Positions 16,244-24,913 of a stretch of 64,000 nucleotides of DNA are shown in pieces. The notes under the pieces are model-generated. The model was not told the DNA's origin and did no database searches. It was given only the letters and a program-made list of their open reading frames with translations. The translations under genes and the position numbers were made by a program. The stretch comes from Agromyces sp. NDB4Y10. Its GTDB lineage: Bacteria > Actinomycetota > Actinomycetes > Actinomycetales > Microbacteriaceae. Each line of letters starts with the position of its first letter. Within the stretch, counting starts at the first letter, position 1. The DNA is taken from positions 81,386-145,385 of the forward strand of contig NZ_LQGY01000004.1 in NCBI RefSeq assembly GCF_001620055.1, written 5' to 3'.

Positions 16244-17945
16244 ATCGACCCGAGACGTGCTCCGCCGTGCCGTCCCGCCGGCCGGGCGGCTCGTGCCGTC
16301 GATCCTCCTCGGGGTGCTCGCGGGCCTCTCGAGCGTCGCGCTGCTCGCCTCGAGCGCCTGGTTGATCGCGCGCGCCGCCGAGCAGCCGCCCATCCTCTAC
16401 CTGTCGCTCGGCGTCGTGGGCGTCCGCGCCTTCGCGCTCGGCCGCGCGGTGTTCCGCTACCTCGAACGCCTCGCCGGTCACGACGCCGCCTTCCGCCAGC
16501 TCGCGGAGATCCGGACGGGGGTGTTCGAGCGCATGCTTCCCGTCGCACCCGACGGGCTCGCTACAAGCCGCCGCGGCGACCTCCTCGCGCGATTCGTCGG
16601 CGACGTCGACGAACTCCAGAACGTCTCGTTGCGGATCGTGCAGCCGCTCGTCAGCGCCGCCATCGTCCTGGCCGCGGCCATCGCCGGACTGGCCTGGCTC
16701 GCCCCCGGCTCGGCGTTCGCCGTCCTGTCCTGCCTCGGCGTCGGCATCGCCGTCGCGGTGACGGCCCAGCAGGTGCTCGCCGCGCGCGCGGACGCGCGGC
16801 TCGCCCCGCTCCGCGGACGGCTGCAGGCCGCGATCGTCGAACACGTCCAGGCCCTCGACGTCCTCGTGGCCTTCGACGCGGCGGCGCCGAGCCGGGCCCG
16901 CATCCGGCGGATCGGCGCCGAGCTGCAGCGGGCGACCCGGACGCGCGCGGCCGCGCAGGGCCTGGCTGCGGCCGCGATGAGCGCGGTCGGCGGGGTCGCG
17001 GCGGCGGCGAGCCTCGGAGCCGCCGCCCCGCTGCTCGCCGACGGCCGGATCAGTGGTCCCACGTTCGCCGTGCTGTGCCTGGTCCCGCTCGCGATCGCCG
17101 AGGTCGCGGCGGCGATCCCCGTGGCGATCGGCGCCGTCCGCACCGTGCGGGCGAGTGCGGAACGGGTGGCCGACGCCGTCCCGGCGGGTGTCCCGGCGGA
17201 GCTGCCGCAGCCGCGGTCCGGCCCGGCACCCGAGCCGAAATCGTCGCATCGGCGCCGGACACCCGGCCTTCGGCTCAGGGGCGCCAGTGCGAGCTGGCCG
17301 CGGGCGAGCGGCGCCGGGCATGCCGGCTCACGCGACCTGGCGCCGCTCGACCTCGACGTCGCCCCGGGCGACCGGGTGCTCGTGGAGGGGCCGTCGGGCT
17401 CCGGCAAGACCACGCTGGCACACGTGCTCGTCCGGTTCCTCGAGTACGAGGGGTCGTACCGCCTCGACGACGTGGAGGCTCGCGACCTCGATCCGCGGGA
17501 CGTCCGCCGCGTCGTGGGCCTCGTCGAGCAGCGGCCGTGGCTGTTCGACGAGGACCTCCGCCAGAACCTCATCTTCGCCCGGGACACCGCCACCGATGCC
17601 GAGCTGCTCGAGGCGCTGGATCGGGTCGGGCTCGGGTCGTGGGTCGCCGAGCGCGGCGGACTCGATGCCCGCGTGGGGGAGCGGGGCGCGCTGGTCTCGG
17701 GAGGCCAGGCGCAGCGGATCGCCCTCGCCCGGGCCATGCTCGCCGACTTCCCGGTGCTGGTGCTCGACGAGCCGACCGCCAGCGTCGACGCGGATCGCGC
17801 GGACGCCCTCCTGGCGGACCTGCTCGGGGCCGCCGCGGATGGCCGCTCGGTGATCCTCATCTCCCACACCGGAGCGCCTGACGGGCTCGTCGACCGGCGC
17901 ATCCGAATCGACCGGCCGGCTGATACCGTCGGCCAGCGAGAGTGA
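16236..17945 (+). CDS. cydC: ABC transporter CydC (cytochrome bd assembly, thiol export)
   Basis: The partner of CydD, with 569 residues. The membrane domain (about 15-310) contains ASSAWLIARAAEQPPILYLS and VRAFALGRAVFRYLERLAGHD, typical of CydC. The ATPase has Walker A GPSGSGKTTLAH (about 385), VGLVEQRPWLFDEDL, signature VSGGQAQRIALARA and Walker B VLVLDEPTASVD. A low-complexity Pro/Arg-rich linker (about 325-365) separates the domains. It is the last gene of the cyd operon; a hairpin at 17974-17990 follows. Confidence 0.93.
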   Translation: MRESTRDVLRRAVPPAGRLVPSILLGVLAGLSSVALLASSAWLIARAAEQPPILYLSLGVVGVRAFALGRAVFRYLERLAGHDAAFRQLAEIRTGVFERMLPVAPDGLATSRRGDLLARFVGDVDELQNVSLRIVQPLVSAAIVLAAAIAGLAWLAPGSAFAVLSCLGVGIAVAVTAQQVLAARADARLAPLRGRLQAAIVEHVQALDVLVAFDAAAPSRARIRRIGAELQRATRTRAAAQGLAAAAMSAVGGVAAAASLGAAAPLLADGRISGPTFAVLCLVPLAIAEVAAAIPVAIGAVRTVRASAERVADAVPAGVPAELPQPRSGPAPEPKSSHRRRTPGLRLRGASASWPRASGAGHAGSRDLAPLDLDVAPGDRVLVEGPSGSGKTTLAHVLVRFLEYEGSYRLDDVEARDLDPRDVRRVVGLVEQRPWLFDEDLRQNLIFARDTATDAELLEALDRVGLGSWVAERGGLDARVGERGALVSGGQAQRIALARAMLADFPVLVLDEPTASVDADRADALLADLLGAAADGRSVILISHTGAPDGLVDRRIRIDRPADTVGQRE

Positions 17946-17973
17946 CGATTCCTCGCGTCGTGCGCACGGATCT

Positions 17974-17990
17974 TGCGTTCTCGGAACGCA
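17974..17990 (+). terminator. Hairpin after cydC
   Basis: TGCGTTC-TCG-GAACGCA is a perfect 7-base inverted repeat with a 3-base loop, 28 bases after the cydC stop. No T tract follows. It could end the cyd operon or be an operator of the next gene. Confidence 0.45.
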
Positions 17991-18033
17991 CCCCTAGTCC
18001 GGGGGACAACTTCTCTGCTTGACTCCCCCCAAT

Positions 18034-18050
18034 CGTCCGCCCGGCGGACG
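18034..18050. promoter_or_regulatory. Perfect dyad upstream of the PA-domain protein gene
   Basis: CGTCCGCC and GGCGGACG flank a single base, 25 bases before the start at 18076. It could be an operator or an RNA hairpin in the leader. TTGACT at 18020-18025 resembles a -35 box, but no good -10 at proper spacing is seen. Confidence 0.35.
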
Positions 18051-18075
18051 GCATACCCCCAGCAGAGGAGCCTTC

Positions 18076-19941
18076 ATGTACCGAAGTGCCGCACTCGCGG
18101 GCACGGCCATCGTCGCGGCGGGAGCACTCCTGCTCGGCGCGGGTCCCGTGCTCGCACACGACGAGCCGCTCGTCGACGACGGAGTCCTCGACTCCGGCAA
18201 GGAGACCCACAACCACCACTCGCACGGCCAGCAGCACGGAGAGGAGGAGGGCCACCTCCCCGCCTCGAGCGACAACGTGCTGAAGATCGGCAACCTCGAC
18301 CTCTTCGAAGGCGCGGAACAGCCCGGCCGGATCGCCGACGTCTCGGCGTACGGCAACTACGCCTACCTCACCGCCTTCTGGGAGCCCGCGTGCGATCGCG
18401 GCGGCGTCTACATCGTCGACATCGCCGATCCCGAGGCGCCGAAGCTCGTCACGAAGATCGACAGCCACCGCGGCACCTTCAGCGGCGAAGGGTCGCAGGT
18501 CATCGACCTGAAGACGAAGCACTTCACGGGTCAGCTCCTCGCCTACCAGAACGAGATCTGCCCGGGCGACGACAAGGGGATCGGGGGCGTGACGCTGGTC
18601 GACGTCACCAACCCGGCGAAGCCGAAGAAGCTCGTCGAGGGTGCCGGTGACTTCGACGTGCCGGGCAAGGCGCAGACGAAGGCCCACGAGACGCATTCGA
18701 TCCGCATGTGGACCGACGGCGACCGGGCGTACGTGGTGCTCGTCGACAACGAGGAATCCGCCGACGTGGACATCCTCGACATCACGAACCCCTCGAAGCC
18801 GGTCCTGGTCTCCGAGACCGACCTGGTCGACGAGTCCGCACAGCCCCTCGGCGAGGTCCACGGCGACGCGACCTTCCTCCACGACATGGTCGTCGAAGAG
18901 GTCGACGGCGTGATGACCATGCTGCTCTCGTACTGGGATGGCGGCTACATCAAGCTGAACGTCGACGATCCGGCGAACCCCGTGTTCATCGACGACACCG
19001 ACTTCGAGCAGTTCGATCCGGTACGGCTCGAGGTGGCCGGCGAGCAGATCACCCCGGAGGGCAACGCGCATCAGGCCGAGTTCACGAACGATCGCGAGTT
19101 CTTCATCGCGACCGATGAGGACTTCGATCCGTACCGCGTCATCGCCCAGATCGAGGGCGCCGGCGAGTTCACCGCCGTCCAGGGGTCCGACGTGCCGCAG
19201 ATCTCGCCCGAGCAGAGCCTCGCCGGAGGCACGCGCTACGTCGGCCTCGCCTGCACCGCAGCCTCCGTCCCGGCGCCGGGCGGCGCGACCGTCGCCGTCA
19301 TCGAACGCGGCACCTGCGCGTTCACCGACAAGGTCCAGGCCGTGGAGGCCGCAGGCTACGAGGGAGCGATCGTCTTCAACTCCGACGCCGCAGGCAACTG
19401 CGACGCCCTCGTGTCGATGCTCGTCGACGCGGGCATCCCGGCGGTGTTCGCCTCGCGCACCGACGGGTTCCGCATCCTGACCGGCGGTGTCCCGGCCGGC
19501 TACACCTGCGGCAGCGGGACTCCGTACCCGGTGCCGCTCGCGGTCGGCGACCCCGGACGCGACGTGGACGTGAGCGCCGTGTTCGACGGGTGGGGCTACG
19601 TGCACCTGTACGACGCCGAGACGATGGAGGACCTCGACCAGTACTACGTTCCCGAGAGCCAGGACGCCGCCTACGCTTCGGGCTTCGGCGACCTGTCGGT
19701 GCACGAGATCGCGACCGATCCCGACGAGAACCTCGCGTACGTCTCCTACTACGCCGCGGGCTTCCGTGTGGTGGAGTACGACCGGGAGACGGGGCTGAAC
19801 GAAGTCGGCCACTTCATCGAGGAGGGCGGCAACAACTTCTGGGGCGTGGAGGTGCACGAGCACCCGAACGGCGAGAAGTACGTGCTGGCATCGGACCGCG
19901 ACAGCGGCCTGTACATCTTCCAGTACGACCCGGAGGGCTGA
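18076..19941 (+). CDS. Secreted protein with LVIVD-like repeats and a PA domain
   Basis: The 621-residue protein starts with a clear signal peptide (hydrophobic residues about 5-24, cleavage near VLAHD). A His-rich stretch (HNHHSHGQQHGEEEGH, about 40-55) follows. The main part has repeated blade-like units such as VYIVDIADPEAPKLVTKID, VTLVDVTNPAKPKKLV and VDILDITNPSKPVLV, as in LVIVD/beta-propeller proteins. A protease-associated domain (about 385-480, with CTAAS, ERGTCAFTDKVQAVEAAG and a paired Cys) is inserted before the final propeller units. No catalytic motif is seen, so it is not called a protease. AGAGGAG lies 5 bases before the ATG. It stands alone; substrate or partner unknown. Confidence 0.75.
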   Translation: MYRSAALAGTAIVAAGALLLGAGPVLAHDEPLVDDGVLDSGKETHNHHSHGQQHGEEEGHLPASSDNVLKIGNLDLFEGAEQPGRIADVSAYGNYAYLTAFWEPACDRGGVYIVDIADPEAPKLVTKIDSHRGTFSGEGSQVIDLKTKHFTGQLLAYQNEICPGDDKGIGGVTLVDVTNPAKPKKLVEGAGDFDVPGKAQTKAHETHSIRMWTDGDRAYVVLVDNEESADVDILDITNPSKPVLVSETDLVDESAQPLGEVHGDATFLHDMVVEEVDGVMTMLLSYWDGGYIKLNVDDPANPVFIDDTDFEQFDPVRLEVAGEQITPEGNAHQAEFTNDREFFIATDEDFDPYRVIAQIEGAGEFTAVQGSDVPQISPEQSLAGGTRYVGLACTAASVPAPGGATVAVIERGTCAFTDKVQAVEAAGYEGAIVFNSDAAGNCDALVSMLVDAGIPAVFASRTDGFRILTGGVPAGYTCGSGTPYPVPLAVGDPGRDVDVSAVFDGWGYVHLYDAETMEDLDQYYVPESQDAAYASGFGDLSVHEIATDPDENLAYVSYYAAGFRVVEYDRETGLNEVGHFIEEGGNNFWGVEVHEHPNGEKYVLASDRDSGLYIFQYDPEG

Positions 19942-20032
19942 TCTGCTCGAACGCCGGTGGGCGGGTGCGGGAGCGCCCGCCCACCGGCGCGTCCGCACCC
20001 CGCCAGCGCGCGGACCGCTTCGGCACCGGCAG

Positions 20033-20038
20033 TACGCT
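20033..20038 (+). promoter_or_regulatory. -10 box (TACGCT) of pabB, leaderless
   Basis: TACGCT ends 6 bases before the GTG of pabB, which places the transcript start on the start codon. Confidence 0.5.
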
Positions 20039-20044
20039 CGGAGG

Positions 20045-21448
20045 GTGCCACGACGCATCCGGAGCCTGACGCTGCCCGAGTGGCGCGACCCCGAGGCCGT
20101 CTTCGTCGCACTCGCGGCGGCGGCGCCGATCGCGGCCTGGCTCGATGGCGGGGACGGTGCCCGCGACGGTCGCAGCGTGATCGCGATCGCCGACGCCGGC
20201 ACCCCGGTCGTGATCGCCGGCGACGCCGACCGGCCCGATGACGTCTACGCCGCGCTCGCGGCCGGCATCGGCGACGTCGACCCGATCGACGACCTCGGCG
20301 CGTCGGCACGTGCCGCGGTGGGCTGGCACGGATGGTTCGGCTACGAGTTCGGCGCCCGCACCCTCGGGGTTCCCGCGTCCGCGACCGAGGTGCCGGCCGC
20401 GGCGTTCTTCCTCGCCGATCGGGTGATCGTGTTCGAGCACTCGGACCGGCGCGTGCGGCTCGAATGGCTAGAAGGGGAGCACGCGGCATCCGTCGAGGGG
20501 TGGGTCGAGGCGACGCGAGCGACGCTCGCCGCCCTCCCGGCGGGCATGCCGGACCGGACGCCGTCGGCGACCGCTCCCGCGGCATCCGCACCCACGCGGT
20601 GGCGGCACGGCGCCGAGGCGTACCGTCACATGATCGACGCGTGCCGCGAGGCCATCGTGCGCGGCGACGCGTACCAGCTGTGCCTCACCAACCGGGTCGA
20701 GCTCGACGTGCGGCCCGACCCGGTCGAGGCGTACCTGCGACTGCGACGCGGCAGCCCGAGCCACCACGGGGGCTTCCTCCGGTTCGGCGACGTCGCGCTG
20801 CTCAGCGCCTCGCCCGAGCAGTTCCTCCTCGTCGAACGCGACGGCACCGTCGCCACCAAGCCCATGAAGGGCACACGCCCGCGGTCGGCCGACGCGGCGA
20901 CCGATCGGGCCCTGCGCGCCGAGCTCAGCGCGAGCGAGAAGGAGCGCGCCGAGAACCTCATGATCGTCGACCTCATGCGCAACGACCTCGGTCGCATCGC
21001 CGAACTCGGCACGGTCGCCGTGCCGAGCCTGCTCGAGGTCGAGGAGTACCCGCACGTGCACCAGCTCGTCTCGACCGTGACGGCGCGCCTGCGGCATCCG
21101 CTCACGGCACTGGACGCCGTGCGCTCGGCGTTCCCCGCCGGATCGATGACGGGGGCGCCGAAGGAGAGCGCGATGCGGATCCTGCACGAGCTCGAAGGCG
21201 GGCCGCGCGGCATCTACTCGGGGGCCTTCGGATGCCTCGGGGTCGACGGCACCGCCGACCTGGCGATGGTCATCCGGTCGATCGTGCTGACCGCCCGGGG
21301 CGCGTCGATCGGCACGGGCGGCGGCATCACGGCGCTGTCGGACCCGGAGGAGGAGGTCGAGGAGACGCGACTCAAGGCGCGCGCGCTCATCGCCGTCCTC
21401 GGCGGCGAGGACCCCGCCCGCTCGCAGGCGCCCCGGTCCGCCCATTGA
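20045..21448 (+). CDS. pabB: Aminodeoxychorismate synthase component I
   Basis: It converts chorismate to 4-amino-4-deoxychorismate for folate synthesis, using ammonia from a PabA-type glutaminase. The 467 residues include GDAYQLCLTNRVELD, SPEQFLLVERDG, KPMKGTRPR (the PIKGT-like motif with the PabB-type active-site Lys), SEKERAENLMIVDLMRNDLGRI, HLVSTV-like HQLVSTVTA, FPAGSMTGAPK and the final IGTGGGITALSDPEEE. The Lys motif favours PabB over anthranilate synthase TrpE. GTG at 20045 lies 6 bases after TACGCT. No pabA or pabC is adjacent. Confidence 0.9.
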   Translation: MPRRIRSLTLPEWRDPEAVFVALAAAAPIAAWLDGGDGARDGRSVIAIADAGTPVVIAGDADRPDDVYAALAAGIGDVDPIDDLGASARAAVGWHGWFGYEFGARTLGVPASATEVPAAAFFLADRVIVFEHSDRRVRLEWLEGEHAASVEGWVEATRATLAALPAGMPDRTPSATAPAASAPTRWRHGAEAYRHMIDACREAIVRGDAYQLCLTNRVELDVRPDPVEAYLRLRRGSPSHHGGFLRFGDVALLSASPEQFLLVERDGTVATKPMKGTRPRSADAATDRALRAELSASEKERAENLMIVDLMRNDLGRIAELGTVAVPSLLEVEEYPHVHQLVSTVTARLRHPLTALDAVRSAFPAGSMTGAPKESAMRILHELEGGPRGIYSGAFGCLGVDGTADLAMVIRSIVLTARGASIGTGGGITALSDPEEEVEETRLKARALIAVLGGEDPARSQAPRSAH

Positions 21449-21535
21449 GTAGGCTTGTCCCTCGGGCGCCGCGCTCGCGCGCCCGTCCCGGGCCGAGCGC
21501 CCGCACCCTCCCCGCGCAGCACGATTGAGAGTCAC

Positions 21536-24112
21536 GTGGCACACGAGCAGGACACCCCCGAGACCGCCGACGCCGGCACGTACGACTTCGCCGCCATCCA
21601 GGCGAAGTGGAGCCCGGTGTGGGAGGAACTCCAGCCGTTCCGCGCCGCGCAGCCGGGCGACACGCGCCCGCGCAAGTACATCCTCGACATGTTCCCGTAC
21701 CCCTCGGGCGACCTGCACATGGGCCACGCCGAGGCCTTCGGATTCGGCGACGCCGCGGCCCGCTACTGGCGTCACCAGGGCTTCGACGTGCTGCACCCGA
21801 TCGGGTGGGACTCGTTCGGCCTGCCCGCCGAGAACGCGGCGATCAAGCGCGGCGCCGACCCCAAGGCGTGGACCTACGCGAACATCGAGCAGCAGAAGCG
21901 CTCGTTCAAGCAGTACGCGCCGTCGTTCGACTGGTCGCGCGAGCTCCACACGAGCGACCCCGAGTACTACAAGTGGAACCAGTGGCTGTTCCTCAAGCTG
22001 TACGAGAAGGGCATCGCCTATCGCAAGGCGGGCCAGGTCAACTGGTGCCCGAACGACCAGACCGTGCTCGCGAACGAGCAGGTCGTCGACGGCCACTGCG
22101 AGCGCTGCGGCAGCGTGGTGACGAAGAAGGCGCTCACGCAGTGGTACTTCCGCGTCACCGACTACGCCGACCGCCTGCTCGACGACCTGAACCAGCTCGA
22201 AGGCAAGTGGCCCGGCAAGGTCATCACGATGCAGCGCAACTGGATCGGCCGGTCGTCGGGTGCCGACGTCGACTTCGCCATCGAGGGCCGCGACGAGCCC
22301 GTGACGGTGTTCACGACGCGTCCCGACACCCTCTACGGCGCCACCTTCATGGTCGTCGCGCCCGACTCGGCACTCGCGGCCGAGCTCGTCGAGGGCGCCT
22401 CAGACGACGTGCGCGCGCGGTTCGAGCAGTACCTCGAGTCGGTGCGCGCCGAGAGCGACATCGACCGGCTCGCCACCGACCGCCCGAAGACGGGCGTGTT
22501 CCTCGACCGGTACGCGACCAATCCGCTGACGGGCGAGCGCCTGCCGATCTGGGCGGCCGACTACGTGCTGGCCGACTACGGCCACGGCGCGATCATGGCG
22601 GTGCCCGCGCACGACCAGCGCGACCTCGACTTCGCGCGCGCCTTCGAGCTGCCCGTGCGCGTGGTCGTCGACACCAACGCACCCGTGACCGGCGTGATCC
22701 CCGTCATCCCCGTCGACGACCAGGGCGTGCCGCTGCCGCTCGAGGACCTGCCCGAGCTCGACCCCGCCTCGACGGGCGTCGCGCTCACGGGTGAGGGCCG
22801 CCTGATGAACTCCGGCCCGCTGAACGGGCTCAGCAAGTCCAACGCGATCCGACGTGCCATCGAGATCCTCGAGGAGCGCGGCCTCGGGCGCGCGGCGAAG
22901 AACTACCGCCTGCGCGACTGGCTGATCTCCCGACAGCGGTACTGGGGCACGCCCATCCCGATCATCCACTGCGAGCAGTGCGGCGAGGTGCCCGTGCCCG
23001 AGTCCGACCTGCCGGTCCGGCTGCCGGATGCCGCGGGGCTCGACCTGCGGCCGAAGGGCTCGAGCCCGCTCGGCGCGGCCGAGGAGTGGGCGAGCGTCAC
23101 CTGCCCGAACTGCGGCGGCGACGCCCGGCGCGACTCCGACACGATGGACACCTTCGTCGACAGCTCGTGGTATTTCCTGCGCTACCTGAACCCGAACGAC
23201 GACGACCGCGCCTTCGACCCCGCCGAGGCCGAGAAGTGGATGCCGGTCGACCAGTACGTCGGCGGCGTCGAGCACGCGATCCTGCACCTGCTCTACGCAC
23301 GGTTCTTCACCAAGGTGCTGTTCGACCTCGGCTACCTCGGGTTCACCGAGCCGTTCACGTCACTGCTCAACCAGGGCATGGTGATCATGGACGGCCACAA
23401 GATGTCGAAGTCGAAGGGCAACCTGGTCGAGTTCGCCTCCGAGCTGTCCGCCCACGGCGCCGATGCGCTGCGCGTCACCATGGCGTTCGCGGGCCCGCCC
23501 GAGGACGACATCGACTGGGCGGACGTGTCGCCGGTCGGTGCCGCGAAGTTCCTCGCGCGCGCCTGGCGCATCTCGGGCGAGGTCGCCTCGAGCCCGGATG
23601 TCGAGTGGAAGACGGGCGACCCGGCGCTGCGCCGCATCACGCATCGCCTGCTGGCGGACGCGCCCGGCCTGGCCGAGTCGTTCAAGTTCAACGTGATCGT
23701 CGCGCGACTCATGGAGCTCGTGAACGCCACGCGCAAGGCGATCGACTCGGGGGCCGGCCCGGCGGATGCCGCCGTGCGCGAGGCCGCCGAGGTGACCGCG
23801 ATGATCCTCGACCTGTTCGCCCCGTACACGGCCGAGGACATGTGGCAGCGCCTGGGCTACGAGCCGACCGTGGCGAACGTGGTGTGGCGGAAGGCCGACC
23901 CCGCCCTGCTCGTCGAGGAGTCCGTGACGGCGATCGTGCAGGTCGACGGGAAGGTGCGCGACCGCATCGAGGTGTCGCCGAAGATCGGCGCCGACGAGCT
24001 CGAGTCCCTCGCCCGCGCGTCGGACGCGGTGACCCGATCGGTCGCCGGGCGCGAGATCGCGAACGTGATCGTGCGCGCGCCGAAGCTCGTGAACATCGCC
24101 ACGCGCCGCTAG
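21536..24112 (+). CDS. leuS: Leucyl-tRNA synthetase
   Basis: It charges tRNA-Leu. The protein has 859 residues from the GTG at 21536; the frame is open to 21455, but that extension is Arg/Pro-rich and unlike the family, so the GTG behind GAGAG was chosen. Class I signatures are [13 protein letters not shown] (HIGH motif) near residue 40 and HKMSKSKGN near 620. The CP1 editing domain (about 220-420) contains [19 protein letters not shown] and AVPAHDQRD. The C-terminal [13 protein letters not shown] is also typical. Confidence 0.96.
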   Translation: MAHEQDTPETADAGTYDFAAIQAKWSPVWEELQPFRAAQPGDTRPRKYILDMFPYPSGDLHMGHAEAFGFGDAAARYWRHQGFDVLHPIGWDSFGLPAENAAIKRGADPKAWTYANIEQQKRSFKQYAPSFDWSRELHTSDPEYYKWNQWLFLKLYEKGIAYRKAGQVNWCPNDQTVLANEQVVDGHCERCGSVVTKKALTQWYFRVTDYADRLLDDLNQLEGKWPGKVITMQRNWIGRSSGADVDFAIEGRDEPVTVFTTRPDTLYGATFMVVAPDSALAAELVEGASDDVRARFEQYLESVRAESDIDRLATDRPKTGVFLDRYATNPLTGERLPIWAADYVLADYGHGAIMAVPAHDQRDLDFARAFELPVRVVVDTNAPVTGVIPVIPVDDQGVPLPLEDLPELDPASTGVALTGEGRLMNSGPLNGLSKSNAIRRAIEILEERGLGRAAKNYRLRDWLISRQRYWGTPIPIIHCEQCGEVPVPESDLPVRLPDAAGLDLRPKGSSPLGAAEEWASVTCPNCGGDARRDSDTMDTFVDSSWYFLRYLNPNDDDRAFDPAEAEKWMPVDQYVGGVEHAILHLLYARFFTKVLFDLGYLGFTEPFTSLLNQGMVIMDGHKMSKSKGNLVEFASELSAHGADALRVTMAFAGPPEDDIDWADVSPVGAAKFLARAWRISGEVASSPDVEWKTGDPALRRITHRLLADAPGLAESFKFNVIVARLMELVNATRKAIDSGAGPADAAVREAAEVTAMILDLFAPYTAEDMWQRLGYEPTVANVVWRKADPALLVEESVTAIVQVDGKVRDRIEVSPKIGADELESLARASDAVTRSVAGREIANVIVRAPKLVNIATRR

Positions 24113-24196
24113 CCCGACCCGGCCTCCACAGGCGGGGCCGGCTCCGGTTCGTCGCACGTGACGCGGGTTCGCTGCCGACGGTCGTGCCGGCGCGGC

Positions 24197-24202
24197 TAGC
24201 GT
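24197..24202 (+). promoter_or_regulatory. -10 box (TAGCGT) of comEA, leaderless
   Basis: TAGCGT ends 6 bases before the comEA ATG, giving a transcript that would start on the ATG. No -35 box is obvious. Confidence 0.5.
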
Positions 24203-24208
24203 GCCCGC

Positions 24209-24913
24209 ATGCCCGTGCGTGAGCCCATCGAATCCGACCCGGTCGAGTCGAGCGCCGACGTCGACCCGCTGACCGCGCTCGACGAATCACGCGTCGGGCC
24301 CCGCCGACGCATCGCGGTCGGGGCGGCGGTCGTGGTCTTCGTCGCCTCCGTCGCCGTCTCGGCGTTCGCCGCGTTCGCCTCCGGCGGCGGCGGGATGCAG
24401 GGCGAGGTCGGCGCGCCGGGCGTGACGATCGACGGCGTCGGCGCGGTGGATCCCGCCGCCTCGGGCACGGCGAATCCGGCGGCCGCGACGCCCACGCTCC
24501 TCGTGCACGTCCTCGGCGCGGTCGCCCGGCCGGGCATCGTCGAGCTCGCGCCGGGTGCGCGCGTCGTCGACGCCGTGGGGGCAGCGGGCGGACTGGCGCC
24601 GGACGCCGACCCGGGCGGGGTCAACCTCGCCCGCGCGCTCGTCGACGGCGAGCAGCTCGTGGTACCGGTCCTCGGGGCCGAACCCGCCGCCGCGGCATCC
24701 GGTGGCGCGGCGGCCGGGGATGGGCGGGTGAGCCTCAACCAGGCCGACGTCGCCGCTCTCGACACGCTTCCCCGCATCGGTCCCGCGCTCGCCCAGCGCA
24801 TCATCGACTGGCGCGAGGCGAACGGCCCGTTCACGGATGTCTCGCAACTCCTCGACGTCGCCGGCATCGGCGATGCGGTCTACTCCGGTCTCGCCGACCT
24901 CGTGACGCTCTGA
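24209..24913 (+). CDS. comEA: ComEA family DNA-binding protein (SLBB + helix-hairpin-helix)
   Basis: The 234-residue protein has a membrane anchor (about 31-55, AVGAAVVVFVASVAVSAFAAFA), an Ala/Gly-rich linker, a SLBB domain (about 90-150, LLVHVLGAVARPGIVELAPG) and a C-terminal tandem helix-hairpin-helix (about 171-234, VSLNQADVAALDTLPRIGPALAQRIIDWR). In competent bacteria ComEA binds incoming double-stranded DNA at the cell surface. It is joined to comEC with no spacer. Competence in this organism is not shown by sequence alone. Confidence 0.93.
   Translation: MPVREPIESDPVESSADVDPLTALDESRVGPRRRIAVGAAVVVFVASVAVSAFAAFASGGGGMQGEVGAPGVTIDGVGAVDPAASGTANPAAATPTLLVHVLGAVARPGIVELAPGARVVDAVGAAGGLAPDADPGGVNLARALVDGEQLVVPVLGAEPAAAASGGAAAGDGRVSLNQADVAALDTLPRIGPALAQRIIDWREANGPFTDVSQLLDVAGIGDAVYSGLADLVTL

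Noticed and set aside
21455..21535. TTG start of leuS at 21455
   Set aside because: The added residues are Arg/Pro/Ala-rich and unlike the family; the GTG at 21536 gives the normal N terminus.
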